From Pseudomonas sp. Z8(2022) (GTDB taxonomy: Bacteria > Pseudomonadota > Gammaproteobacteria > Pseudomonadales > Pseudomonadaceae), in NCBI RefSeq assembly GCF_025837155.1, contig NZ_CP107549.1:3596001-3660000 (forward strand): DNA of 64,000 nt. The letters run 5' to 3'. Below, piece after piece: positions 47,554 through 57,830 of this stretch (its first letter is position 1; each line of letters starts with the position of its first letter). Below the pieces are notes generated by a model. The model saw only the letters and a program-made list of their open reading frames with translations, searched no databases and was not told where the DNA came from. A program made the translations under genes and the position numbers.

Positions 47554-49854
47554 TCAGGCGTTCTTCAACTTGCGCAGGTTGCCGATCACCGACTCCAGGG
47601 CACGATCGAACAACAGGGCATCGTCAAGCAGGCGGATCGTATTGCGACGGAATTCCACGGCCAGCGCATTACGACTCTTCTCCAGCACCTTCATACCGGT
47701 ACGGTTGACGAAGACGTACTTGCCGGTGGGCTTGATGATCGCCGCCAGTTTGCAGCGCAGCTTGTGCTCGTCATCTTCCTGGAACTCGACCCAGCTGCCC
47801 ACGCGCAGGCTATCGACCTGCAGCAGCGCCTCATCGTCGTCCGGCAAGACAACGTCCGGCTCCTCAGGGCGGGTCTGCCCCGGTGCCAACAGGACGATCT
47901 CCTCGACCACCTCGACCATGGCCGGCGCATCTTCGACTTCTTCCGCAGTCGGCAACTCCAGCAGCGGCAGTTCAATACCAGCCTGTGCGGCGTCTGTGGT
48001 AGTCGCGGGTTCGTCCGGCGCGGCCCCCAGCTCGGGAGCGGCACGCTTGAAACGCTGGAAGGCCTGCACATGCAGTGCCTCCAGCTGACTGAAGAACTCG
48101 CTGGTGGAGAACGGATCGAACGCCGCGCTGGCCATACCCTCACGCAGCGCCTTGAGCATACCGGGCACCAGCTCCAGCAGGCGCAGACGCGCCTCGGGAT
48201 CTTCATGCGGAGTGACGCTCCAGACCAGATCATCCATGGTCTGCAGAGCAGAGCGCCATTCGTCCGAGTCCACACCATGCTTGAGGCAGGTGAGCATCAG
48301 CACCTTGCTCCAGGCCTCCTGCAGCAGACGCACCACCACTTCCGGCAAGGTCTTGCCCAGCAGCCGCTCGTTCAGCGCTTGCTCCACCTCACGGCGTGCC
48401 AGTTCGGCTTTGGCGCTGCCCTCTTCGGCATCGCGGGTACGCTGCTCCAGCAGTTCGCTGCGACGGCGTTCGTCGCCGGTGAATGCCATGAACTCGGCCA
48501 GCAGCTCGGAAAAGATCGCCGGATCGTCGACGAAGTCGTTCAGCAGGCGCTGCACCACCTGTTCGATCTTCTGATACAGGCTGTCACGCTGCGCATCGTC
48601 CTGATCGACCCAGCCCAGTGCCGCGGAAGCAATTTCGTTGAGCAGACGGCGAGCCGGGTGGCTGCCGCGGCTGAAGAAGGTCTTGTCCAGCACCGCGACC
48701 TTGAGCATCGGGATCTGCAGGCGGCCGATCAGTGCCTTGAGCGAATCCGGCAGGGTGCGATCATCGAGAATGAATTCGAACAGCATCGACACCAGGTTGA
48801 TCACGTCCTCATCGACTTCACCAACCACACGCGCCTTGCCGCTCTTGGCACTGGCACGCTCGAGCAGACGCTCGAGCTGATCACGCAGATCGAAGTCCTC
48901 GACACTGGCCTGCGCCGGGGCACGCTGCTGCATGTGCGAAAGCAGGCGCATCAGGTCGTTGCTGGTGATCGGTAGCGCATCGGCCACCTGAGCGCGGCGC
49001 GGCATCGCGGAGCCACGCACCTGCGAGAGCAGATCCTGCAGCACTCCGAACACTTCCTGAACGCCCTGATCGGCACCTTCGAGCAAGGGAATACCTTCCT
49101 CGTCCGGGGCCTGGGTATAGGCAGAAGCCGCAGGACGCTGCTGGCGGCGCGGCGGCGCGGACTTCAGCTCCGGCAGTACCCCAGCGCTGACCAGAGCCTG
49201 ATTGGCCTCGGCATATAGAATGTCGCAGCTGCCCAGCACGTATTTCTCGAACAGCTTGAGGATGATCAGCTTGACCTTGATCTCCACGCCCAGTCCGCTG
49301 CAGGCATCGAGGAAATATTCACTGAGCAGGGTCGGACCGAGCGGGTTGCTCTTGTCGTCGAGTTTCTTGCTGACGACCGCATTGAGGCGCGTGGTGAGAT
49401 GACCGAGCGCCACGGCATCACGGCTCATGACCTTGGCCACCATGGCGTCCAGCGCCACGGTCTCCTCAAGCTCGTCGTTCTGTACCAGGCTCAGACTGTC
49501 GAACGACACTGCATCCAGCGTCGGCTGCTGCTTGCCGATTTCATACTGATTGAGATTGGAGAAGGACTCGAACACCTTCTGCAGGAAACCACGTTCGATG
49601 TTCTTGCGTTTCAGGCGCAAGTCACGCATGGCCTCGAAAAAGGCGTTCTGCTCGGCATTGCTGGTCGCCCGATCCGCCATCTCGAAGAGGGTATCGTCGG
49701 CGTTATCGAACAGGCTCTGCAGATTCTGCTTGAGCTGTTGCGCGGCTTTGTCACGCACCTGAATCAGCGCCACGGGCAGTCTTCCTACCGGCGAAGTTGG
49801 CGATAGCTCAGCGGTGGCCTTGGTAAGGTGCACCACGTTCGCGTCGGTCTTCAT
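47554..49854 (-). CDS. DUF1631-family protein
   Basis: 766-aa cytoplasmic protein of the DUF1631 family, mostly helical and charged. The start at 49854 (MKTDANVVHL) is preferred over an upstream ATG. The N-terminal part contains DNADDTLFEMADRATSNAEQ-type sequence (DDTLFEMAD near residue 47). The C-terminal ~100 residues (DSLRVGSWVEFQEDD and FVNRTGMKVLEKS) look like a PilZ-related beta-barrel domain, though the c-di-GMP-binding RxxxR motif is not obvious. A paralogue begins at 63753. Function is unknown to me; the position next to ampD and nadC is conserved in Pseudomonas. Confidence 0.88.
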   Translation of the reverse strand: MKTDANVVHLTKATAELSPTSPVGRLPVALIQVRDKAAQQLKQNLQSLFDNADDTLFEMADRATSNAEQNAFFEAMRDLRLKRKNIERGFLQKVFESFSNLNQYEIGKQQPTLDAVSFDSLSLVQNDELEETVALDAMVAKVMSRDAVALGHLTTRLNAVVSKKLDDKSNPLGPTLLSEYFLDACSGLGVEIKVKLIILKLFEKYVLGSCDILYAEANQALVSAGVLPELKSAPPRRQQRPAASAYTQAPDEEGIPLLEGADQGVQEVFGVLQDLLSQVRGSAMPRRAQVADALPITSNDLMRLLSHMQQRAPAQASVEDFDLRDQLERLLERASAKSGKARVVGEVDEDVINLVSMLFEFILDDRTLPDSLKALIGRLQIPMLKVAVLDKTFFSRGSHPARRLLNEIASAALGWVDQDDAQRDSLYQKIEQVVQRLLNDFVDDPAIFSELLAEFMAFTGDERRRSELLEQRTRDAEEGSAKAELARREVEQALNERLLGKTLPEVVVRLLQEAWSKVLMLTCLKHGVDSDEWRSALQTMDDLVWSVTPHEDPEARLRLLELVPGMLKALREGMASAAFDPFSTSEFFSQLEALHVQAFQRFKRAAPELGAAPDEPATTTDAAQAGIELPLLELPTAEEVEDAPAMVEVVEEIVLLAPGQTRPEEPDVVLPDDDEALLQVDSLRVGSWVEFQEDDEHKLRCKLAAIIKPTGKYVFVNRTGMKVLEKSRNALAVEFRRNTIRLLDDALLFDRALESVIGNLRKLKNA

Positions 49855-49964
49855 TCTAGTCTCCCGCAGACTGCCCGAGCCCGGGCTTCCTGGTCTGCAC
49901 AGCGTCAACCGAGCGTCATCCGTAACGTCAAAGGCCTGGCGTCAATAATGTAAAAAGTAAAGGC

Positions 49965-49992
49965 ATTATAGGGAGGCTGCGCGCCATACCAA
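49965..49992 (-). promoter_or_regulatory. Sigma-70 promoter of the DUF1631 gene
   Basis: A perfect TATAAT (complement of 49965-49970) follows TTGGTA (complement of 49987-49992) with a 16-bp spacer. The gene starts about 110 bp further on. Confidence 0.65.
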
Positions 49993-50086
49993 GCCAATTT
50001 TTCCCACAGACATGATCCAGATCACAGATAGCCGAGCACCACCTACAGACGGTAGCCGATGGATCGCTATCGCACCTACAGCCTAA

Positions 50087-51112
<1,026 letters not shown>

Positions 51113-51144
51113 AGCGCCAGCACAACATACGAAAGCCCTTTAGC

Positions 51145-51891
51145 TCATAGAGTCCAGGGGTGAAGCGCTACCACTCCAAGCACTTCGCTACCGTCCCCTC
51201 CCAGCAGCACGACCATCGGTTCAAAACGCGCCATAAGGGGTAACCACGCGGTAGCCTGAGGCCACTCTGCTAGCACTTGCGCCACACTAGCCTCGTCGTT
51301 GAAATCATTTAACCGTTCGAGAGGTTGAGCGCGCTGTGTAATTTGCTCAGAGAGAGAACTTAGCGGGACATAAAACTCGGGCCTCTGAGCCAAATCACTG
51401 CCACCAGCCAAGCTCTCAAAGATGATTTCCTGCTGAATGCGGGCATCATGCGGTTTACGGGCACCGACCCACTGCGGCCCGAACCAAGGCGCAGAGCCAT
51501 ACTCCGGCGATGCCGCCGCCAGCCCTCGCTCATCAATATCGAGTACCTGCACGAGATCAAAACGATCCGAGTTAAACACAACCCATGCTGGACGCCCCTG
51601 GCTCACCGACCAAAGTCCATAAGCCAAAGCAGTAATTTGCATGATCACGATCACTGCAAGATCGAAGACCAAGGTTTTCTTGCCTGTTTTATAAACCAAA
51701 AAAGTTAGAAGTGGCCCAATCACCACATCTACCGATATTAAAATAATAAAAATTGAAGTAACACCAAGTGCTATATGCAAAGGTGAGGGAAACCATATTC
51801 CAAACACCCAGCACAAACTGCACAGAGCGATACCCATAGAGCACAGTAAATGTACGAAGAAGGCTTTAAAACGGGAACTCATCGAAAACAT
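51145..51891 (-). CDS. tfpZ: Type IV pilin accessory protein TfpZ-like
   Basis: 248-aa membrane protein of the TfpZ/FimB pilin-accessory family: three N-terminal hydrophobic helices (about residues 10-30, 36-60 and 75-97) and a periplasmic C-terminal half. Such genes sit next to certain pilA alleles, where they aid pilin folding or surface assembly of that allele. It lies downstream of pilA on the same strand, after a strong terminator, so its expression is probably low. An ATG at 51882 is an alternative start. Its A+T-rich 5' half differs from the surrounding genes, in keeping with exchange as a pilin cassette. Confidence 0.8.
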   Translation of the reverse strand: MFSMSSRFKAFFVHLLCSMGIALCSLCWVFGIWFPSPLHIALGVTSIFIILISVDVVIGPLLTFLVYKTGKKTLVFDLAVIVIMQITALAYGLWSVSQGRPAWVVFNSDRFDLVQVLDIDERGLAAASPEYGSAPWFGPQWVGARKPHDARIQQEIIFESLAGGSDLAQRPEFYVPLSSLSEQITQRAQPLERLNDFNDEASVAQVLAEWPQATAWLPLMARFEPMVVLLGGDGSEVLGVVALHPWTL

Positions 51892-51914
51892 CCATTCGCT
51901 CAGAAAGCCAAAAA

Positions 51915-51945
51915 CAAGAACGCCTCGTCAAACGAGGCGTTCTTG
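51915..51945 (-). terminator. Strong hairpin between pilA and tfpZ
   Basis: A perfect 13-bp inverted repeat (CAAGAACGCCTCG at 51915-51927, CGAGGCGTTCTTG at 51933-51945) has a 5-base loop. It falls 50 bp after the pilA stop and 24 bp before the tfpZ start. It would end most pilA messages and leave tfpZ to read-through. Confidence 0.85.
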
Positions 51946-51994
51946 CTCACACCAACCAGCAGAAAGGTCTAAGCCCTCCCGCCCGTAGCGAAAA

Positions 51995-52483
51995 TTAGCG
52001 GCAGCTAGCCGGCATGTACTTAGCGTCACCGCTGAAGGTACAGATCCAGGCTTTGACCGGGATGTTGTTCGGAGACACATAGTCATTCGCGGTCATGGGA
52101 GTATTGCCAGCAGTATCGGCATAGGGAGTGAGAATGACGGTTTGGCCATCGACATCGGTAGCTTTGATGTTCTGGGCAGTGATGGTGATCACACCATCAG
52201 CATCGGTATTGATCTTCTCAACGTACTGGGTTTCAACCGGGTTAGCAGAATTTTCCTCGCCGCAACCCCAGTCATCACCTGCCTTAACAGCGCGCAGACC
52301 GCTATCGGCAGACTCCTGAATGGAAGTCTTACAAACCGAACCAGCCAGAATCACTTCAGAAATCTTGGCGCGTGCGGTGTAGTCCTGATAAGCCGGCAGC
52401 GCTACAGCGGCCAGAATACCGATGATCGCTACAACGATCATCAATTCGATCAGGGTAAAACCCTTCTGAACTTGAGCTTTCAT
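51995..52483 (-). CDS. pilA: Type IV major pilin PilA
   Basis: 162-aa type IVa pilin. A 7-residue leader ending in lysine-glycine (MKAQVQKG) precedes FTLIELMIVVAIIGILAAVA, with the invariant Glu5 of the mature protein; PilD cuts after the glycine and methylates the phenylalanine. The globular part has cysteines near the end (WICTFSGDAKYMPASC) that form the D-loop disulfide, and a second pair (VCKTS, DWGCGEE). GGAG lies upstream of the ATG and an RpoN promoter further up. The variable part matches no allele I recognise. Confidence 0.95.
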   Translation of the reverse strand: MKAQVQKGFTLIELMIVVAIIGILAAVALPAYQDYTARAKISEVILAGSVCKTSIQESADSGLRAVKAGDDWGCGEENSANPVETQYVEKINTDADGVITITAQNIKATDVDGQTVILTPYADTAGNTPMTANDYVSPNNIPVKAWICTFSGDAKYMPASCR

Positions 52484-52532
52484 TCGTTAACTCTCCTAGA
52501 AATGAACAGGTCCTGTGACCTAAGCTCAGTAA

Positions 52533-52548
52533 TGCACACCCTGTGCCA
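52533..52548 (-). promoter_or_regulatory. Sigma-54 (RpoN) promoter of pilA
   Basis: The minus strand reads TGGCACAGGGTGTGCA, with GG and GC elements exactly 10 bp apart, the -24/-12 form required by RpoN. It lies about 50 bp before the pilA ATG. In P. aeruginosa the PilS-PilR system activates pilA from such a promoter. Confidence 0.88.
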
Positions 52549-52708
52549 ATTCACCCGAACAGTGAATTTCGCAGATCTGCCAGCGCCAGACAGCATCAAG
52601 AAAAACCCTACCTGACAATAACTGCCAATTTTTGTCACACCCCTCAACCTCATCTGGCAGCCCGCAAGAGACTAGGTTATAAGGCAGGCATTGATTGTGG
52701 AGCACATG

Positions 52709-54415
52709 ATGAACGAGAACATCTCCCTGTCTGGCCTGGCCAAACAGATGGTGCTGGCCGAACTAATGGACGAGAAAGCCGCCCAACAGGCCCAGCAACA
52801 AGCGCAACGAAACAAGCTTTCGCTAGTGACTTACCTGGTACAGAACAAGTTGGTTAAAAGTCGTGCCCTGGCAGAGCTAGCCGCCGAACAGTTTGGCGTC
52901 GCCTTTTTCGACCTGAACGCTATAGACAAGGACGGTCAACCCCGCGACCTCATCAGCGAGAAATTGGTACGCCAGCATCGGGTGCTCCCATTATGGCGCC
53001 GGGGCAACAAGCTGTTCGTCGGACTTTCTGATCCGACCAATCACCAGGCCGTGACGGATGTGCAGTTCAGCACCGGCCTCAATACCGAGGCAATTCTGGT
53101 CGAGGACGACAAACTGGGCGATGCCATCGACAAGTTCTTCGACTCGGCCAATAGCGGCATGGAAGATCTGGCCGATGTGGACCTGGACGGACTGGACGTC
53201 GAAGCAGTAGATGACGATAGGCAAACCGGTGACGGCGGGGGGGGCGATGCCGATGACGCGCCAGTCGTACGCTTCGTCAACAAAATGCTGCTCGACGCCA
53301 TCAAAGGGGGCTCATCCGACCTGCACTTCGAACCCTACGAGAAGGCCTACCGGGTACGCTTTCGTACCGACGGCCTGCTACACGAAGTGGCGCGCCCGCC
53401 AATTCAGCTTGCTCCGCGCATTTCCGCACGCCTAAAGGTGATGGCCGCTCTGGATATTTCCGAGCGACGCAAGCCGCAGGATGGCCGGATCAAGATGAAA
53501 ATATCCAAGACCAAAGCCATCGACTTTCGCGTCAACACCCTGCCCACACTGTGGGGTGAGAAGATCGTGATGCGGATTCTCGATCCGACCAGCGCACAGA
53601 TGGGCATCGACGCTCTGGGTTACGAGGAGGAGCAGAAAGAGCTGTATCTGGCAGCCTTGAAGCAACCTCAGGGCATGATTCTGGTCACCGGACCCACCGG
53701 CTCAGGCAAAACGGTTTCGCTCTATACCGGCCTGAATATCCTCAACACTCCGGATGTGAATATCTCCACGGCCGAAGACCCCGTGGAGATCAACCTGGAA
53801 GGCATCAACCAGGTTAACGTCAATCCCAAGCAGGGCATGGATTTCACCCAGGCACTACGCGCCTTCCTGCGCCAGGATCCGGATATCATCATGGTCGGTG
53901 AGATTCGAGATCTGGACACCGCCTCCATCGCGGTCAAGGCCGCGCAAACCGGCCACATGGTGATGTCCACCCTGCACACCAACAGCGCCGCGGAAACCCT
54001 GACCCGCCTGCGCAACATGGGTGTGCCATCCTTCAACATCGCCACCTCCGTCAACCTGATCATTGCTCAGCGCCTGGCGCGCAAGCTGTGCAACAGCTGC
54101 AAGAAGGAAGTTAACGTGCCGCGTGAAACCCTGCTGGCCGAGGGCTTCCCTGAGGACAAGATCGGTACTTTCAAAATCTATGGCCCGGTAGGTTGCGATA
54201 ACTGCAAAGGCGGTTACAAAGGCCGTGTCGGTATTTATGAAGTGGTTAAAAACACGCCGAACCTGCAGCGGATTATCATGGAGGAAGGCAACTCCATCGA
54301 TATTGCCGCACAGATGCGTAAAGACGGCTTTAATGACCTACGCACCTCCGCTTTACTCAAGGCCATGCAAGGGGTTACCAGCCTTGAAGAAGTCAACCGC
54401 GTGACCAAGGATTAA
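52709..54415 (+). CDS. pilB: Type IV pilus assembly ATPase PilB
   Basis: 568-aa hexameric secretion-type ATPase that powers pilus extension. The start at 52709 (MNENISLSGL) is chosen over the ATG at 52706 because it places GTGGAG at a usual distance and matches the P. aeruginosa protein's opening. The N-terminal MshEN-like domain covers ~1-150. Walker A GPTGSGKTVSLY is near residue 328, the Asp box near 355 and Walker B DPDIIMVGEIRD near 392. A tetracysteine zinc motif is present (CNSCKKE and CDNCKGG, ~460-505). First of pilBCD, divergent from pilA. Confidence 0.97.
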   Translation: MNENISLSGLAKQMVLAELMDEKAAQQAQQQAQRNKLSLVTYLVQNKLVKSRALAELAAEQFGVAFFDLNAIDKDGQPRDLISEKLVRQHRVLPLWRRGNKLFVGLSDPTNHQAVTDVQFSTGLNTEAILVEDDKLGDAIDKFFDSANSGMEDLADVDLDGLDVEAVDDDRQTGDGGGGDADDAPVVRFVNKMLLDAIKGGSSDLHFEPYEKAYRVRFRTDGLLHEVARPPIQLAPRISARLKVMAALDISERRKPQDGRIKMKISKTKAIDFRVNTLPTLWGEKIVMRILDPTSAQMGIDALGYEEEQKELYLAALKQPQGMILVTGPTGSGKTVSLYTGLNILNTPDVNISTAEDPVEINLEGINQVNVNPKQGMDFTQALRAFLRQDPDIIMVGEIRDLDTASIAVKAAQTGHMVMSTLHTNSAAETLTRLRNMGVPSFNIATSVNLIIAQRLARKLCNSCKKEVNVPRETLLAEGFPEDKIGTFKIYGPVGCDNCKGGYKGRVGIYEVVKNTPNLQRIIMEEGNSIDIAAQMRKDGFNDLRTSALLKAMQGVTSLEEVNRVTKD

Positions 54416-54417
54416 CC

Positions 54418-55635
54418 ATGGCCGAAAAAGCTCTAAAAACCAGCATATTCACCTGGGAAGGCAAGAACAAAACCGGCTCCATCGTCAAAGGGGAAATCAG
54501 CGGGCAAAATCCCTCTCTGGTGAAAGCCCAGTTGCGCAAACAAGGTATCAACCCAACCAAGGTGCGCAAAAAATCCAGCCTTTCGCTGGGTGGTGGTAAG
54601 AAGATCAAACCCATGGATATCGCCCTGTTCACTCGACAGATGGCGACCATGATGAAAGCCGGGGTGCCGTTGCTACAATCCTTCGACATCATTGCCGAGG
54701 GTTTCGACAATCCCAATATGCGAAAAATGGTAGACGAGGTGAAGCAGGAAGTCGCCGCAGGTAATAGCTTTGCCACCTCGCTGCGCAAGAAACCCGAATA
54801 CTTTGACGAACTGTACTGCAACTTGGTTGAATCCGGCGAGCAAGCGGGTGCCTTGGAGAATCTGCTAGACCGGATTGCCACCTATAAAGAAAAGACTGAG
54901 GCACTGAAGGCCAAAATCAAAAAAGCCATGAATTATCCAATTGCGGTTGTAGTAGTTGCGGTTATCGTAACTGCCATCCTGCTAATCAAAGTAGTGCCTC
55001 AGTTTGAGCAAGTATTCGCAAACTTTGGCGCAGAATTACCTGCATTCACTCAAATGGTAATTGGAATATCTCAGTCGCTTCAACAGTGGTGGCTGGTATT
55101 TCTTATTGCGATATTCATAGCTGCCTTTTCCTTCAAAGAGGCGATGAAACGGTCGCAGAAATTACGGGACTCGGTAGACCGCGGAGTACTTAAACTCCCT
55201 ATCGTCGGCGATATTCTCTACAAATCTGCAGTGGCACGCTTTGCTCGCACGCTATCTACCACCTTCGCTGCTGGCGTACCATTGGTAGATGCACTGGACT
55301 CGGTTTCCGGTGCCACCGGCAACGTGGTTTTCAAAAACGCCACCAATAAGATTAAGTCTGACGTTTCTACAGGCATGCAACTCAATTTCTCCATGCGTAC
55401 TACCGGCACTTTCCCTAGCATGGCCATTCAGATGACAGCAATTGGTGAAGAGTCCGGCTCTCTGGATGAAATGCTCGACAAGGTTGCCTCTTTCTATGAA
55501 GCCGAAGTAGACAATATGGTCGATGGTTTGACTAGCCTGATGGAGCCTATAATCATGTCCGTATTGGGCGTACTGGTTGGCGGCTTGATCATTGCCATGT
55601 ACCTGCCGATCTTCCAACTGGGCTCCGTGGTCTAA
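54418..55635 (+). CDS. pilC: Type IV pilus inner-membrane platform protein PilC
   Basis: 405-aa polytopic GspF-family protein onto which PilB and the retraction ATPases dock. It has two T2SSF domains (about residues 70-195 and 275-400), each with the ARxxxTxxxxGVPLxxAL-type motif (FTRQMATMMKAGVPLLQSFD and FARTLSTTFAAGVPLVDALD-like sequence) and three helices near 170-195, 215-240 and 375-398. Its ATG is 2 bp after the pilB stop and its stop abuts the pilD ATG, so the three are one transcript. Confidence 0.96.
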   Translation: MAEKALKTSIFTWEGKNKTGSIVKGEISGQNPSLVKAQLRKQGINPTKVRKKSSLSLGGGKKIKPMDIALFTRQMATMMKAGVPLLQSFDIIAEGFDNPNMRKMVDEVKQEVAAGNSFATSLRKKPEYFDELYCNLVESGEQAGALENLLDRIATYKEKTEALKAKIKKAMNYPIAVVVVAVIVTAILLIKVVPQFEQVFANFGAELPAFTQMVIGISQSLQQWWLVFLIAIFIAAFSFKEAMKRSQKLRDSVDRGVLKLPIVGDILYKSAVARFARTLSTTFAAGVPLVDALDSVSGATGNVVFKNATNKIKSDVSTGMQLNFSMRTTGTFPSMAIQMTAIGEESGSLDEMLDKVASFYEAEVDNMVDGLTSLMEPIIMSVLGVLVGGLIIAMYLPIFQLGSVV

Positions 55636-56505
55636 ATGCTCGTGGTCGAATTTCTGGCCAGCCACACGCTGGCCTTTGTTTTGTGCGCCCTGTTATTAGG
55701 CTTACTTGTAGGCAGTTTCCTTAACGTTGTCATCTATCGCCTGCCTCTGATGCTCCAGCGCGACTGGCAAAGCCAGGCCCGTGAAGTACTGGAATTGCCA
55801 CCAGCCCCCACCCAACAAACTTTCAACTTAGTCCTACCCAACTCCTCATGCCCTCGCTGCGGCCATGAGATTCGCCCCTGGGAGAACATCCCGGTTATCA
55901 GCTACCTGTTCCTGCGCGGCAAGTGCTCAAGCTGTAAAACGCCGATCAGCAAGCGCTACCCCATGGTAGAAGTGGCCTGCGGCGTGATTTCCGGCTACGT
56001 CGCCTGGCATTTCGGCTTTACCTGGCAGGCGGGTGCGATGTTGTTGCTGGCCTGGGGGCTGCTGGCGATGAGTCTGATCGATGCCGACCACCAGATCCTG
56101 CCGGATGTGCTGGTGCTGCCGCTGCTATGGCTGGGCTTGATCGTCAACTACTACGGATTGTTCACCAGCCTGGAAGATGCTCTGTGGGGGGCGATTGCCG
56201 GTTATCTGAGTCTGTGGTCGGTGTACTGGCTGTTCAAGCTAATCACCGGCAAGGAAGGCATGGGTTACGGTGACTTCAAGCTGCTGGCCATGCTTGGAGC
56301 CTGGGGCGGCTGGCAGATACTGCCGCTGACCATTCTGCTGTCGTCGCTGGTCGGCGCGGTACTCGGTGTGATCCTGCTGCGCCTGCGCGGCAGCGATTCC
56401 AGTACGCCAATTCCCTTCGGCCCGTATCTGGCGATTGCCGGATGGATCGCATTGCTCTGGGGCGATGTGATTACCGGCAGTTATCTGAAATTCGCCGGTT
56501 TTTAA
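55636..56505 (+). CDS. pilD: Prepilin peptidase and N-methyltransferase PilD
   Basis: 289-aa inner-membrane aspartyl protease that removes the leader of PilA and type II pseudopilins and methylates the new N-terminus. The zinc-binding tetracysteine region (CPRCG and CSSCK, residues ~72-100) is complete. The two catalytic aspartates lie in SLIDADHQILPD (~149) and GYGDFKLLAMLGAWGG (~213). About eight membrane helices are expected. The start abuts the pilC stop. The same enzyme serves type II secretion where present. Confidence 0.97.
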   Translation: MLVVEFLASHTLAFVLCALLLGLLVGSFLNVVIYRLPLMLQRDWQSQAREVLELPPAPTQQTFNLVLPNSSCPRCGHEIRPWENIPVISYLFLRGKCSSCKTPISKRYPMVEVACGVISGYVAWHFGFTWQAGAMLLLAWGLLAMSLIDADHQILPDVLVLPLLWLGLIVNYYGLFTSLEDALWGAIAGYLSLWSVYWLFKLITGKEGMGYGDFKLLAMLGAWGGWQILPLTILLSSLVGAVLGVILLRLRGSDSSTPIPFGPYLAIAGWIALLWGDVITGSYLKFAGF

Positions 56506-56673
56506 GCCTTCCCCTCAAAACCGCGTCGCCCCCCACGAAAGCAGCAGCCCGGAACGTTTGGGCATGCTGCCTTTTGCGAGAATGGCAACCAGCAAGCAGC
56601 ACACCGGTTCGCATCACATCCCAATCCCCCCTACAATCGCGGCCTTGAGCAATAACGAGGCTGCTTTGGCGTC

Positions 56674-57282
56674 ATGAAACCCTGGATACTCGGCCTGACC
56701 GGCGGCATTGGCAGCGGCAAGAGCGCTGTCGCGCAAGGTTTTATCGAGCGCGGCGTACATGTGGTCGACGCTGATCACGCGGCACGCTGGGTAGTAGAGC
56801 CGGGCCGGCCGGCGCTGGCGAAGATCGTCGATCACTTCGGTGAGGGCGTGCTGCAAGGCAATGGCGAACTGGACCGCGCCGCCCTGCGCAAGCTGATATT
56901 TGCCGACCCCGAGCAGCGCCGCTGGCTGGAAGGCCTGCTGCACCCGCTGATCGGCCAGGAGATCGTTCAGGTGCTGGCACGGGCCGAATCGCCTTATGCC
57001 ATTCTGGTTTCACCCCTGCTGGTCGAGTCCGGCCAGCGGCAGATGACTCAGCGCGTGCTGGTGGTCGATACCCCCGCCGAGCTGCAGATCCAACGCACCA
57101 TTGCGCGCGATCAGAGCTCGGAAGAGCAGGTTCGCGCCATCATGCAGGCACAGGCCAGCCGCGAAGAACGCTTGCGCCATGCCCACGACGTACTGGTCAA
57201 TGATCGGGACATGGCCTGGCTGGACGCGGAGGTCGAACGCCTGCACAACTTCTATCTGACGCTGCGCGGAGGCCAGCCATGA
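56674..57282 (+). CDS. coaE: Dephospho-CoA kinase
   Basis: 202-aa P-loop kinase for the last step of coenzyme A synthesis. Walker [15 protein letters not shown] opens the protein (residues ~6-19), the substrate-binding [12 protein letters not shown] follows (~33), and the lid and LLVESGQR segments are conserved. It is 168 bp from pilD and overlaps yacG (ATGA at 57279). A TACAAT -10-like box lies about 40 bp before the start, so it may have its own promoter besides read-through from pilD. Confidence 0.95.
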   Translation: MKPWILGLTGGIGSGKSAVAQGFIERGVHVVDADHAARWVVEPGRPALAKIVDHFGEGVLQGNGELDRAALRKLIFADPEQRRWLEGLLHPLIGQEIVQVLARAESPYAILVSPLLVESGQRQMTQRVLVVDTPAELQIQRTIARDQSSEEQVRAIMQAQASREERLRHAHDVLVNDRDMAWLDAEVERLHNFYLTLRGGQP

Positions 57283-57473
57283 CCACGACCGTTCAATGCC
57301 CCACCTGTGGCGCGCCAGTCGAGTGGAAACCCGAGAATACCTATCGCCCGTTCTGCTGCGAGCGGTGCAAGCTGATCGATCTGGGCGCCTGGGCTGCCGA
57401 AGAGCACGCGATCCCCGGCAACGATCTGGAAGACGAATTGTTTAGCGGCGACCTGCCGACGCGACCGCATTGA
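57279..57473 (+). CDS. yacG: DNA gyrase inhibitor YacG
   Basis: 64-aa zinc protein that binds GyrB and inhibits gyrase. The four zinc cysteines are CPTCG (residues ~8-12) and [15 protein letters not shown] (~26-32), the family signature. It overlaps the end of coaE by 4 bp, the usual coaE-yacG pairing. Confidence 0.94.
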   Translation: MTTTVQCPTCGAPVEWKPENTYRPFCCERCKLIDLGAWAAEEHAIPGNDLEDELFSGDLPTRPH

Positions 57474-57509
57474 TGCCAGACGAGCCGGCACATGCCCTTT
57501 CCCCTACCC

Positions 57510-57725
57510 TCAGGGACGCATAAAGCAGTAGTCGCGATCATCGTCGAGGTTGTCAGCGAGAAACTGCAGTTCGTGGGCCAGTTCCCGGGCATCACGCACC
57601 GCCTTGTTCTGCTGAACGACCTCAGCCAGTAGCGCGCGCACCATCATCACGCGCTCATGGCCATGACGTTCCCCGTCATGCAAATCGTCCTGAAGAACCT
57701 TTCTGGCCCAGCTGTGAATGCTCAT
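57510..57725 (-). CDS. Conserved small cytoplasmic protein of unknown function
   Basis: 71-aa helical, charged protein (MSIHSWARKVLQDD opening, DDDRDYCFMRP end) that I cannot assign. It is convergent with yacG and lies about 100 bp downstream of the CbiM-like gene on the same strand. Codon use looks like the neighbours'. No known motif was found. Probably a real conserved gene, judging by the clean start, length and position. Confidence 0.65.
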   Translation of the reverse strand: MSIHSWARKVLQDDLHDGERHGHERVMMVRALLAEVVQQNKAVRDARELAHELQFLADNLDDDRDYCFMRP

Positions 57726-57830
57726 GTCGAAGCCTCGGAAGAGTTTTTCACAGCATGGCGGCTGATCTGCTCCAGACTTTGACCGGAATCAATCCCGGCA
57801 GCAGCATTCAATCGGTCAATACACCGCCAT

